Positions 1-10,800 of a stretch of 64,000 nt of DNA are shown one piece after another; positions within the stretch are counted from its first letter, which is position 1; each line of letters starts with the position of its first letter. The notes under the pieces are model-generated. The model was not told where the DNA came from. It was given only the letters and a program-made list of their open reading frames with translations, and ran no database searches. The stretch spans positions 620,001 through 684,000 of the forward strand of contig JAGTXO010000007.1 in assembly GCA_019448385.1 (NCBI GenBank), given 5' to 3'. The stretch comes from Diacronema lutheri. Its lineage: Eukaryota > Haptophyta > Pavlovophyceae > Pavlovales > Pavlovaceae. The position numbers were made by a program, and so were the translations under genes.

Positions 1-1
1 C

Positions 2-1722
2 GCGGAGAGCGCGGCGCACGCGCGCGCGCTCAGCGTCGTCGTGACCGCCGCGCTGCAGAGCGCCGGCGCGCGCCTCGTGGCGACGATCGACGCCCTGCTC
101 GGCACGGCCGCCGGCGCAGGCGGCGCGGGCGGCGCGGGCGCGCCGCGCGCGCGCTCGGCGGGCGCGGGTGCGGGCGCGGCGCCGAGCGCAGCCGACGGCG
201 CGATTGAGTCTGCGCGCGCGCTGCTGCGAATCGCACAGGCGCCGATGCTTCAGCCGCTCGGCTGCGCGCCCGCCCTCCTCGCCGGGCTGGCCGCGTGGCT
301 CGGAAGGCGGCGCGTCGGCGCGCCGCCCGCGCGTTCACCGCCCAAGGCGGACGCGCCTGCGGCGCCCGCGGGCGACGCGGAGGTGGACGGCGCGCTGCTC
401 GAGCTCACGGCCGTCGTGCTCAGCTCGCCGGGTGGCTACTCGTCGCTCGGTGGGCACGTGCGCGCCGTCGCACCGGACGGCCTGCTCGGCGCGCTCATCC
501 GGACTGTCGGCGCCGCGCACGCCTCGGACGCGGTGGCGTTCGAGGCGGTCAAGCTCTCGTTGCAAGTGCTTCTCGTGCGCGCGGAGCGGCGCGGGCGCCG
601 CGCGCGCCGCGCGCGCCGACCGACGCGCGCGCCGTTGCTCGCTGCGCGCGCCGCGCCCGCGTCCCCCGCCCGGTGCTGCTCCGCGCGCCGACCACTTGAA
701 CAATCTAGCGCGCGTTTGCTCACGCCTGGCATTTGCGCGCTCGCCCCTCGCGTGGCGCGTCGCCGCGCGCGCGTGCGCCCGCGCGCGCGCCCGCTTCGCC
801 GGCGTAGGTGCTGGCCGCACAGCACGACGGCGAGCTCGAGAGCGCGCACGCCGAGCGCGCCGCGCGCGCGTCCGGTGGCGCGCATCCGGACATTGTGCAC
901 GAGTCCGCGTTCTCGCGCGCCCTCGATCGGCTCGTCTCGACGCACCTCGTCCCGTCGCTGCCGCGCACGCTCTCGCGCGCCGAGCCGCTGCCCCTGTACG
1001 CGCTCACGCTCGTTGGCACAGCCTCTGAGATTTGCCCCGCCGTCGCCGACGCGCTGCACGCGCGCGGGCTCGGCGCGCACGTGCCCGCCGCCATTCTGCG
1101 GTATGCGTGCGAGGGCTCGGTGCAGCCAGCCATGCTGATTCTGCTCCTCCGGCTCCTCGAAAGCCCAACGGCCAACCGCGGCGAACTATGGGATGGCGGC
1201 GGGCTCGCGCCGCTCTTCGCCCGTCTGCTCGAGATGGGCGTGCCGACTGACCCGCCTAGCGGCGCGCGACGCGCGGGCGGCGCGGGCGACGCGGGCGGCG
1301 CGGGCGGCACGCTCGCGCACGCATCCCTCGACGTGACGCTGGACGCGTTGCACACGCTACTCGCCTTCATGGCCGACTCGCCGGGCGACTCGCCCGCCGA
1401 CGCGGCGGAGGGCGTCGCGCGCTTTTGGGCGCGGCGCGCGGCCGAGCTTCTGCCCGCAGCGCCGCCGCTCATCCGCTTGTGCCACGCGGAGCTCGGCCTT
1501 GCGACCAAGGCCGCGCACTGCGCGCTGCTGCTCGCGCGCATGTGCGGCGAGGGCGGGCGCGCGTCCGCGCCTGCGGACGCTCGCGCCGCGTTTGTCGAGG
1601 GCGAGACGGGCGCCTCGCTGCGAGCGGCGCTCGAGCTCGCGCCGCCCGAGCGCGCCGCCGTCTCGCAGCCTCTGCTCGCCGTGCTGCGCGCGGTCCTTCC
1701 CTCAGCGGCGAGGGCTTGCTGA
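2..1722 (+). CDS. ULK4/RUNKEL-like armadillo-repeat protein, 3' part (5' end outside window)
   Basis: The reading frame is open from the window edge, so the N-terminus, where a kinase or pseudokinase domain would lie in this family, is not seen. Two exons fit: 2..574 and 808..1722, joined in phase 0 across a 233-bp intron with donor GTGCGCG and a TAG acceptor. The product is helical and Ala/Leu-rich. The stretch PLPLYALTLVGTASEICPAV resembles the PIPLYALK-type helix of the C-terminal ARM/HEAT region of ULK4 and plant RUNKEL, which act in microtubule and cilium or cytokinesis functions. That match is from memory, so another ARM-repeat family is possible. The stop TGA lies 69 bp from the stop of the convergent LRR gene. 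Confidence 0.55.
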
Positions 1723-1791
1723 CACGGCAGAGCCATGCAGGAAGGATTTTTCCGGATTTTTCCTTTATGGGGGTATGTCCAGTCAGCGACG

Positions 1792-4759
1792 TCAGTAGCT
1801 GCCGGCTCGCGGGAAGTGCTCGGCAAGCTCAATGTCAAGCGAGGGCGCCGCGCCAAGGCGGAGCGTGCTTTCAGACGACGCTTGTGGCCGTGATAAGCGC
1901 GCCCACGCGTCCGCGAGCTGCCGCGTCGTTGCGCGGCCGAGCGGGTTTGACGACAGATCGAGCGATGCGAGCGTCGCGTTGTGCCTCAGCGCGTCGCGCA
2001 GCGCCGCGCCGCCAACCTCGCCCACGCCATTCGAGGCGAGGTTGAGGTCGGTGAGGGTCGTGTTGCGCCGCAGCATCGCGCCAAGCGCGACGGCGCCCTT
2101 GTCGTCCACGTAGTTGCTCCAGAGCGAGAGAGCGCGAAGCGAGCTGTGTGGGTTGGCCGCGAGCGCCTCGGCGAGCGCCACGCACCCCGCGTGGCCAATC
2201 GCGTTGCGCCTGGCGCAGCCGAGGGACGATCGGAAAGAAGGGGGGGGGGGGGGTGAGGAGGGGGGGGGGGGGGGGGTTTCAAGGCCATTCGCGCGGGCGG
2301 ACCCAGCAGCGACGCAACTGAAAGACAGGAGCGGAGTGGACCTGCCCGTCAGCCGCCACGTGCCACCGCCCCCGCGCAGCGACGCTGGCGGGCCGGCCGC
2401 CGTCGGCGCGCGCGCGGGGCGCGCGAGCGAGTGGAACGCGGGCGAAGGGGCGGGCGAAGGGGCGGGCGAAGGGGCGTGCGAAGGGGCGGGCGGGCGGGCG
2501 GGCGGGCGGGCGGGCAGTCGGTCGGTCGGTCGGTCGGGCAAGCGGGCGAGCGGGCGGGCGCGGCGCGCACTGCAAGACGAGCACGTGCAGCTTCGCGCCG
2601 CCGCTGGAGAGCGCGCGCGCGAGCGCGAGCGCGCCCGAGTCACCCACGCCGTTGCACGTCACGTCGAGGCTTTCTAGTGCCGCGCCGCGCCCGCCGTCCG
2701 CCGCGCATAGGCCGCGCGCGAGCGCGTCCGCCCCGCCGTTTGAAATTCGGTTCCAGCCGAGCGCGAGCGTGCGCAGCGCAAGGTTGTGCTCGAGCGCGGC
2801 GCCGAGCGCGATCCCCGCGCCCGGTCCAAGCGCGTTGTCTGCAAGCGACAAGTTGCGCAGCGAGCGCGGCGCGCTCGGCGTGTCGCGCGCGCGCAGCAGG
2901 CGGGCGACGCTCTCGCCGCCTGCGTCGCCCAGCCCGTTGGTCGACACGTCAAGATCGAGAAGGGCGTGGTGTGCGCCACCGAGGAGCGCGCGCGCAATCG
3001 CCTCGGCGCCCGCATCGCCCAGCGCGTTCCGCCGGAGTGACAGCGACTGCAGCGCTGCGCCACCGGCGCTCAGCGCGCGCGCGAGGCGCGCGCCCGTGCG
3101 CGCGTCGACGCCGCACGCGGCAAGCTCGAGCACGGCGAGCGCGGGTCGGCCGTTGAGCGGCTCGCGCGCGGCGCGCAGCAGACGCTCGGCGCCGGCAAGC
3201 ACCTCCGGGTGCATGCCCCACAGCCGCAACCGCGCGAGCGTCGGCGGCAGCGCGCGCGCGAGCGACCGCGCGTCGTCGGCGCTCGGCGTGTCGCGCACTG
3301 CGAACAAGTCGCGCAAGGCCGAGGCGGAGAGCGCGTCGGCGAGCCCACGCAACCGCGCAGCGCGTGTGGCGACGAGCGGCGGCTCGCCGCCCACGCAGCG
3401 CAATCCCCAGCCCAACCCAAGCGTGTCTAGCAGCACGTCCGTCCAGCGCACGCCCGTCGTGGAGGGCTGGGCGCTGTGGATCGCGGGCGTGTGCCGCGGC
3501 GCGGTCGGCCCGCGCGCGAGCAGCTTGGCAAGAAGCCACGCGCGCACGGTCACGAGGCCATTGGCTCCCAGCGCGCTGCGCACGAAACGCTCGTCGGCCT
3601 CGCGCGACGCGCGCAGCTCGTCGATCCTGAGGTCGAGCGCGGCGCGCACGAGGCCGTTTCCCGGAAATTGCCTCTCGCGCCGCTCGCGCGCGCTCGCGCG
3701 CATCGGCGAGCCGCACGGGCCGTCGATGGGCGCGTCGCCGTCGACGAGGCCGACGGCAGTTATGAGCGTCCCTGCGCCAGCCGCCAGGCCGCGCGACACG
3801 CGCGCCGTCGCGAGCGCATGCGAGATGGGCTCGGCGGCGTACAGGTCCGTGGGGGCGGACGGCGAGGTGCGCGTGAGCGCCGCGTGCGCCTCGTGCGCCC
3901 ACCAGGCGCGGCTGAGCGCGGCGCCGCGCATGTCGACGACGCAGATCGAGCCGTGCAGCTGTGACAGCAGCCCGCGCATCGCGCGCTCGGCAGGCGGCGG
4001 CAGCGCGCTGTCCTGCTGCGCGTCGTCAAAGCCGCGCGCGTGCAGGTTGAGCGAGAGAGCCCGCAGCTGCCGTCGCGCGGCGCGTCGAAGCAGCGCGGGC
4101 GGCGCGGCGCGGACGAGGGCCGCGAGGCGGGTAGCGGCGCGGGGTGGTGAGACATGGGCGGCACGGACGAGGGCCGCGAGGCGGGTAGCGGCGCGGGGTG
4201 GTGAGACATGGCCGGCGGGCACGGCGCGCCAGCGCCGCTCGCTCGCGCGCGCGGCGCGCACATAGTAGCCCGTCGACGGAGGCAGCCGTCTGTCGGCAGC
4301 GTGCTGCGCGATCGCCGCGACCACCTCCGCCCATGGCTGGCGCAAGGACGCGCACACGAGCCAAGTGGCGCGCGTCGGCGGCACAGGTGCAACCAGCTCG
4401 GCGAATGAGCAGTCGCGCGGCGGCGCTGTCGCCGGCAAGACGACCCATCGCACGATGTCGCCGGTCGTGAGCTCCTCCGGGTTCAAACGCGCGCCGTCCT
4501 TTCGGTACCACGCCTCGGAAGCGCACAGGGCGCTCGCGCGCGCGCTCAGCGCGCGGATTTGCGCGAGCGTCACTCCGCGGCTCGGCGCGTCGAAAATAAG
4601 CGGCACCGCCCCGCGGAGGCGTCCACGCGGCACGAGCGCGCCCAAACGCGCATCCGGTGCGTCGCACCGCATGCCCTGCTTGAAGTCGAGCTCGATTTTG
4701 AAGTAGTAGATAGAGTATGGGAATTGGGGGTCCTCCATATGGAGGTTTTCATACCCCAT
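1792..4759 (-). CDS. Leucine-rich-repeat (RI/NLRC-type) protein
   Basis: Two exons, 4759..2571 and 2209..1792, join in phase 2 and give about 868 aa. The splice rebuilds a clean repeat (LHVLVL-Q-RNAIGHAG), which strongly supports the 361-bp intron and its GTGCGCG donor; the intron holds G-runs and GGGC repeats. The C-terminal third carries at least six ribonuclease-inhibitor-type LRRs (LxxLxLxxNxIGxxGxxALAxAL). The N-terminal half has the motif LSRAWWAHEAHAAL followed by a region ending RAWLLAKL, which recalls the RAWCxWE-type domain of protist sensor-like proteins, but I cannot name that domain. A 54-bp in-frame tandem duplication (4110-4217) repeats AHVSPPRAATRLAALVRA. The start ATG is 16 bp from an A19 tract on the coding strand. 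Function is unknown, perhaps scaffolding or sensing. Confidence 0.8.
2210..2570 (-). other. Intron with G-runs and GGGC/GGTC microsatellites
   Basis: This 361-bp intron contains two runs of 11-17 G, a GGGC-unit array around 2446-2512 and a GGTC array around 2519-2537. It shows how homopurine and short-unit repeats are confined to introns in this genome. Long open frames here on both strands are artefacts of base composition. Confidence 0.75.
4110..4217 (-). repeat. 54-bp coding tandem duplication in the LRR gene
   Basis: Two near-perfect 54-bp units, starting about 4111 and 4165, keep frame and duplicate 18 residues. The near identity suggests a recent slippage or unequal exchange. Confidence 0.85.
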
Positions 4760-4774
4760 GAAACGGACAGAGGC

Positions 4775-4793
4775 TTTTTTTTTTTTTTTTTTT
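4775..4793 (+). repeat. T19 homopolymer (A19 on the gene strand)
   Basis: Nineteen T lie between the IP3-receptor stop (4857) and the LRR start (4759); both genes are on the minus strand. It is a rare A/T homopolymer in a G/C-homopolymer genome. No flanking target duplication was seen, so it is called a simple tract and not a retroposed tail. Confidence 0.8.
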
Positions 4794-4856
4794 AATGATC
4801 GGCCTGTGCGTCGCGACGCGACACTCGAACAGCTCGCGGCGACAAGCCTCTAGTCA

Positions 4857-7800
4857 TCATTGCAGCTGGGCGAGCACGCGAGGTTTGTCGCCGCGAGCGC
4901 GCCCTTGCAGCTGGGCGAGCACGCGCCACGAGGCGTCGACGCGCGCGCTCAGCCCGCGCACGAGCTTGGTCAGCTCGTCCATCTTGGCCTCGAGCTTCTC
5001 GCCCTGCTCGCGCACCTCATCCTCCGACTCCTGCACGCAGCGCGCACGCCGGATCGGGAAGAGCCGCACGTCCTTGGCGCGTATCATCTCGAGCGCGTAG
5101 ACCTCCTGCCCGTTGAGGAGCGTTGGGTCCTTGGACGCGAGGTACGCGATGAAGTACACGTAGTGCCACATGTTGTGCTCCTCGTCGACGTGCTTTTGGA
5201 AGCCCGAGCCGCGCAGCTCGAGCACGTCGCGATCGAGGCCACAGACGAAGCACGTATTCTTGATACTGTGCTCGCGCTCCGTGAGCGACGCGCGCAGCTC
5301 GCTGAACGAGTCGATGATGATCCCGCTCACTATCGCCGTCACGATCAGGATCACGACAACGTAGTAGGCCACGTTGAAGAAAAAGCCGCCGCCCAGGATC
5401 ACGCCATCGTCCGACGGGTCGCCAAACACCCAAATCGGCGCGACGCGAAGGCCGTAGTCGAGGTGCAGCGCAAAGCAGCGGAGGAGCGTGTCGCACGCCG
5501 GCCCCTCATTCTCAAAGCCGTACTTGTTGTTGAACACGCGGAAGCCGACGATCGTAAAGAGGAGCACCGTGACGAGCGTCATGACCACGACCGCGAAGAG
5601 CTGCCCGACATTCTGCCAGACGGCGGTTGCGACGTACCGGCATGTGCGCATGCGCGCGGGCAGCTCGATGAGCGCGACCCTGCGCGTGGCCGCGCGCACG
5701 TGCGAGGCAGCGCGCCGGGCACACGTGACGGCGCGTGAGCTGCGCGCGTGAGCGCCGCGCGCGCCGCGAAAAGCCGTGGGCGCACGCGAGGATAAGATGA
5801 TCGCGAAGGCCTAACGCGAGCGCGGCCAGGAGGAGATAGAGAGCGTCCCACGCGAAGCGCTTGTCCGTGCCAAGCGTGCCGCCGACCGTCGCAAGCCAGC
5901 GCGACGCGGCCATCGCGCCGCTCGCGTCGTGCGCCTGCGCCGCGCGCGCCTTGAGCGCCCTGGCATGCGCCGCGGAGACTGAAGCGATGCAGGTCGGGAT
6001 GAACATGAGCACGGCCGCGAAGAGGTGCGCGAGGCTAAGGGAGAAGAGCGCGACGGCCACCGCAGGCTGCACGCGCGGCAGGTCAGCCTCTCTGTCGAAG
6101 CGAAAGTGCACGACGGAGAGCGCGACGATGGCGAGAGCGAGCGCGAGGCACACGTCCCGCGTCGAGCGGCGCATGGCGATCAGCACCTGTGTCACCGCGC
6201 CGAGCGCGCCCGTCCGGCGCGCCCACCGGTCGAGGCCCGCCTGGTGCCGCATCGCGTCAAGCAACGCGTCGGCGCCATCGTAGAACGATTTGAGCCGCTC
6301 CTCGTCGTTGTCGCGCTTGGCCGAGTAGACAAGCGCGCGTCGCGCGTCGCGCAGGTCCGGGTGCCGCCACAGTCGATCCGTCCGCCAGTCGCGCGCAAAG
6401 TGCACCACCTCAAGCCGCCCGGCGCGGACGATCTCGATGGTGATGATCGACGCATCGACGAGCGCCGCGCGCCCCTTGAGGCGGAGCCACTCGCGCCACG
6501 TCGCCCTCAGCGCGTCGTCCTCGTCGTGCGGCAGCAGCAGCAGCACCGCGATGATGAGCTGCAGGCAGAGATCTTCGTCGACTGAGCCGCTCGTGCCGCG
6601 CCCGTGCCGCGCGCGCAGTTCGGCCACAGCATCCCCGAGTGGGCCGAGCGGGCAGTCGTAGAGGGCGCGCAGCTCGTCCGACAAGGGCGCTGCGCGCGCG
6701 CCCGCGCCGGCCGCCGACGTGCGCGCGGGCTCTGCGCCGCGCTGCTGCGGCGTCGGCGCCCCCGCCCCGGCCGCAGCGACGCCCTCGTCCGTATCGCCCG
6801 TTGCCTGCGCGTCGGCGCGCGCGCCCGCGCGATGCGACGGGCGCGGCTGCTCGTCGAGCGCGATCAGCGCCAAGCTGATCGCCTGCTCCTCCGCCGCCGT
6901 GCGCGCCGGCATCTCGGCAACGGGCGCGCGCAGCTCTGCGAAGAGGTGGGCATGGCGCTCGATCAACTCAACGAGGCGCGTTTCGTCAATGTGCGCGAGA
7001 ATGTCCTCGACCACGTCCGAGCCGCTGGGCTGGCCACGCGTGAGCTCGGCGAGCGTCGAGACCATCGCGCGCTCGAGCTTGGGGATTGCGCGGCACGTGA
7101 GCTCGCCCGCGAGCTCGCGCAGCCCGACGCGCCGCGCGCGCGCGCGGAAGCGCGCGCTCGCGCCTGGGTGCGTCGCCGCGTCAAGCTCGACAAACTCGCG
7201 CCGCTCGAGCAAGCGCGCGGTCGAGGCAAGGATGTCACGCGGCGCCATGCTCTCGAGCTCGACGCTGCCGGTGAGCAGCGTCGCGTTCGCGAGCTCGAGG
7301 AGCGGGTTGAGGTGCGTGATCACGTTTGAATTCACGAGCGACCGCTGTGCTGCAGCGCACGGGCCCTGGCAGAGCTCCGACGCGGTGACGAAGAGCTGCT
7401 CGAGCAGGCGGAGGTCGCGGATGAGCCGCGCGAACGACAGCTCGTCCGCGCACCGCTGCCACTCCACCGTGCGCGCCTGCGGGCTCGCCGCGCCCCACTC
7501 GTCGACGTCATCGACTGACGCCTCGAGCGCAAACGCACCGGCCGCGTCGTTGCGCGCCGACCACGGCACGCGCTCGAGGACGCGCGCGGCGGTCGTCGCG
7601 ATGAGCAGGCCCACCTCGCTGATCAGGTCGACCGAGGGCGGTCGGAGCGCGTGCACGTCGCCGCCATCGCCGCCACCGCCGCCGCTCGCGCCCACCGCGC
7701 CGGCGGAACCGCTGACGACGCCGCCATCGTCATCCGAGCCCGCCGCCTGGTCCTGCAAATACCGCTGCACGGGCAGGTTGACGCCCTCACACAGCAGCTG

Positions 7801-10800
7801 CACAAAGTGCACAAGCATCCGGCAAAGCGCCACCTCGCGCTGCGCGACCGCCGCCGTCGCGAGCGCGCGGCTGGACGCCGCGCTCGCGGAAAGTTCCGAG
7901 AAGCGGCGGAGAAGCCGCTTGATGGACAGGAGCCAGTTGCGCGCGAGCCCGCCGTTGGCGACCTCGCGCCGGTGGTACGCGATGATCGCATCCTGCACCA
8001 GCCGGTTGCCATCGTGCAGCAGCCGCGTGCCAAGCCTCGTGCCCTCCTCAACCAATGAGAGCGTCGACTCGAGGAATTCGCCAAGCGGGCCCACATTGAT
8101 CCCGAGGCTCATCAAGTCGACAACGAGCTTTGAGACGCCGACTGACGCGAGCGCGCGCTGGTATGCGTCCACGTACGCGATCTGCGCCGTCTTGTCGAAC
8201 GGCGAGCCGTCGCGCCGCAGCTGCTGCTCGACGGGGACGAGGGCCTGCAGGAGTTTAACAATTCGGACGCCGAACGCCGCCTCCTCCGCGTCGCTGTGCA
8301 GCTCGGCGGCGCGCGCGGTCTGGCGGACGAGCCGGTGGAAGAGGCGCGTTGCGCCGAGCACCGCGTAACGGCCGAACGACGAGCTTGCCGCCTCGCCGCC
8401 TCCGCCGCCCGCCGCCGTCGGCGCCGCCGCCGTCGGCGCCGCCGCCGTCGGCGCCGCCGCCGTCGGCGCCGCCGCCGGCGCGCCGCCGCCGTCGTTGGGC
8501 GCCACGCGCGCGCCAGGGCACCGTTCGAGCGCGCAGCAGGGTAGCGCGCAGCACGCCGCGCATCCCAACGCGGAGCGCACCAGCGCGGCGGCGCGTTCAC
8601 ACCCACCACCACCGCCGCCGCCGCCGAGGCCGGCGGCGCGCGGCTGCTGTGGCGTGGCCGTGCGCCGGAGCGCGGCGCGGCGGTCGCCCGCGTCGACGAT
8701 TCGATCGAGCTCGCGGCGGAAAAGGCCAACCATCTGCGAAAACTCGTCGTCGTACTGCGGCGGGCCCGTCATCAAGTGGTCCGAATCGAGCATCTCGAGC
8801 ACCGGCGCGCTCCGGCCGCCGTTGGCGCCGTGCGCCGCTGCGCTGGGCTCGTCAGGTAGCGCCGCCTCGCCGCGCGCGGCGGCGGCGAGTGTTGTGTCGT
8901 GCGTGGTGAGCCGATCGAGCCGGCGCACGAAGCGGTCGAACGCGAGGACGATCGCCGATTCATCCGTACCGCCGGCGCCTCCGCCCGCCTCGGCCTCGCC
9001 GCCGCCGCCGTCGCCGCCGCCGGGCGCTGCCAACAGCGGCTGCGGCTGCGGCTGTGCGTGCTCGTCGGCTTCGAACAGCGCGCCCGGCGCGAGCGAGCGC
9101 GCAGCCGCCAGCTCGTCGAGCGAGCGCTCGGTGCCGTACAAGTGCTCGAGCTCCTGCAGCATGCGCAGCGACGTGTCGACCAGGCCGCGCGCAGCCAATC
9201 GCCGATCGCTGCTCCACGCGCGCTGCGGCACCTGCGCCGTCGCGGCCGCATCGCCCGCGCCGTCCGCGCGCTCGGCGCAGCGCGCGCCGTACGCGACGAG
9301 CGCGTCGATCAGCTGCGCATATGTCCGGTCGATCCCCGGAATCTCCGCTGTCAGAGCAAACGGCAGGAAGGGCAGAATCGAACGCTCGCACAGCTCGGCG
9401 CACGCAAGCCACCACGCGACGGTCGGCTCGCGCTGCGCGGCGGATGGGAACGCGCTGTCGCCGCGCGCCGCCGCGCCGCCGCTCTCGGCCAACCCCGCCG
9501 CGCCGCCGCTCTCGGCCAACCCCGCCGCGCCGCCGCTCTCGGCCAACCCCGCCGCGTCGCCGCTCTCGGCCAACCCCGCCTCGGCGACGGCCTCGGCCAA
9601 CCCCGCCTCGGCGACGGCCTCGGCCAACCCCGCCTCGGCGACGGCCTCGCGTACGCGCATCACGGCGATGGCGGCGTGTGCGCGCGGCCTTGGCTGCAAA
9701 CCGACGCGCAGAGCGCGCGCACACGCGTCGAAGAGCTCGACGAGCTCGTCCTCGAGGTCGGCGGCCAACGTCTCGGCCGCGCCGTCCAGCCTCGCGCCGA
9801 GGAGCGCGAGGAAGACGTGCAGCGCTGCGACGCGCTCATCGCCGCTCGCGCTCGCGCTCGCGCGCTCGCTCGCGCACGCGCGCTCGCTCGCACCAAACAG
9901 GTCGAGCGTCTGCGAGAGGAGCACCTTGGTGGGCAGCATCGCCTTGAGCGGCGCGTGGATGGCGTCGAGACGATGGCCCGAGCTCGCCGCCGCGTACAGC
10001 CGCAGGCACGCGACGTGCGCGAGCCGCTCAGCGGGGCGCGCGCGCTCTGCGAACGCCGCCCACGAGTACCCGACCGCGGCGCCGGCGTCGCTGCCATCGG
10101 CGGCGTCCCGCTCGCGCCGCCCAAGGCGTGCATGCGGCAGCAGGCCCTCGTCGATCCCTTCGTTGACGAGCTGTACGTGCGCCGTGCGCAGCGCGTCGAA
10201 GACCTGTGCGCACCGCGGCGCGCGCGCGCGCGGTCAGCACGGCGGAGGGGATCGTGCGCGCGTGCGCATTGCGCGACGGCAGCGGTGCGCGCGCGCACGC
10301 ACGCGCATCTGTATCGCCGGCGCGCTCTTGCCCGCGTGCACAAGCATCGCCGACAGCATTAGCGCGAAGGACGCCGCCCACTCACACGCGTTGTCGTTCG
10401 CCGCAGCGTTGGCACGCGCTCGTGCCGCGTGCCGCGCGCGCGCGAGCGCGTCCAGCTGGGCGAAGGCCCACGGGACGACAATCGGCGCGTCGCGCGCGGC
10501 GGCGTCAATGTTGTTGTCGTAACACGTGGCAAGGCAGCTCAGCGCGGCGCGCGACGCGAAGCGGCCAACGTGCTCGCGCATCGCGCACTGCTTGAGCACG
10601 GTCGCCTGCAGCCGTCTGTCGCCGCGGCTGAGCAGACTGAGGAACTCGTACGCGCAGTCGACGAGGGCGCGCACATCGCCGCCGCCCTCGTGCCGCTCGT
10701 CGTCCTCGCCGCTCGCGCGCGCGCCGGGCGCATCGCCACGCTCGCGCCCTGGCCCACGTGCAGCGGCACCGGCGAGCGGCACGATGGCGGCGCCGCCGAC

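Noticed and set aside
4775-4793. A19 tract as a retroposed-gene poly(A) tail
   Set aside because: No target duplication, and both flanking genes retain introns.
9475-9656. Regular repeats as a CRISPR array
   Set aside because: The units are contiguous, in frame and without spacers, in a eukaryotic gene.
9054-9947. Long plus-strand Arg/Pro-rich frames opposite the calcium channel
   Set aside because: Antisense frames stay open because the GC-rich third-position bias removes stops; they have no domain and follow the minisatellite.
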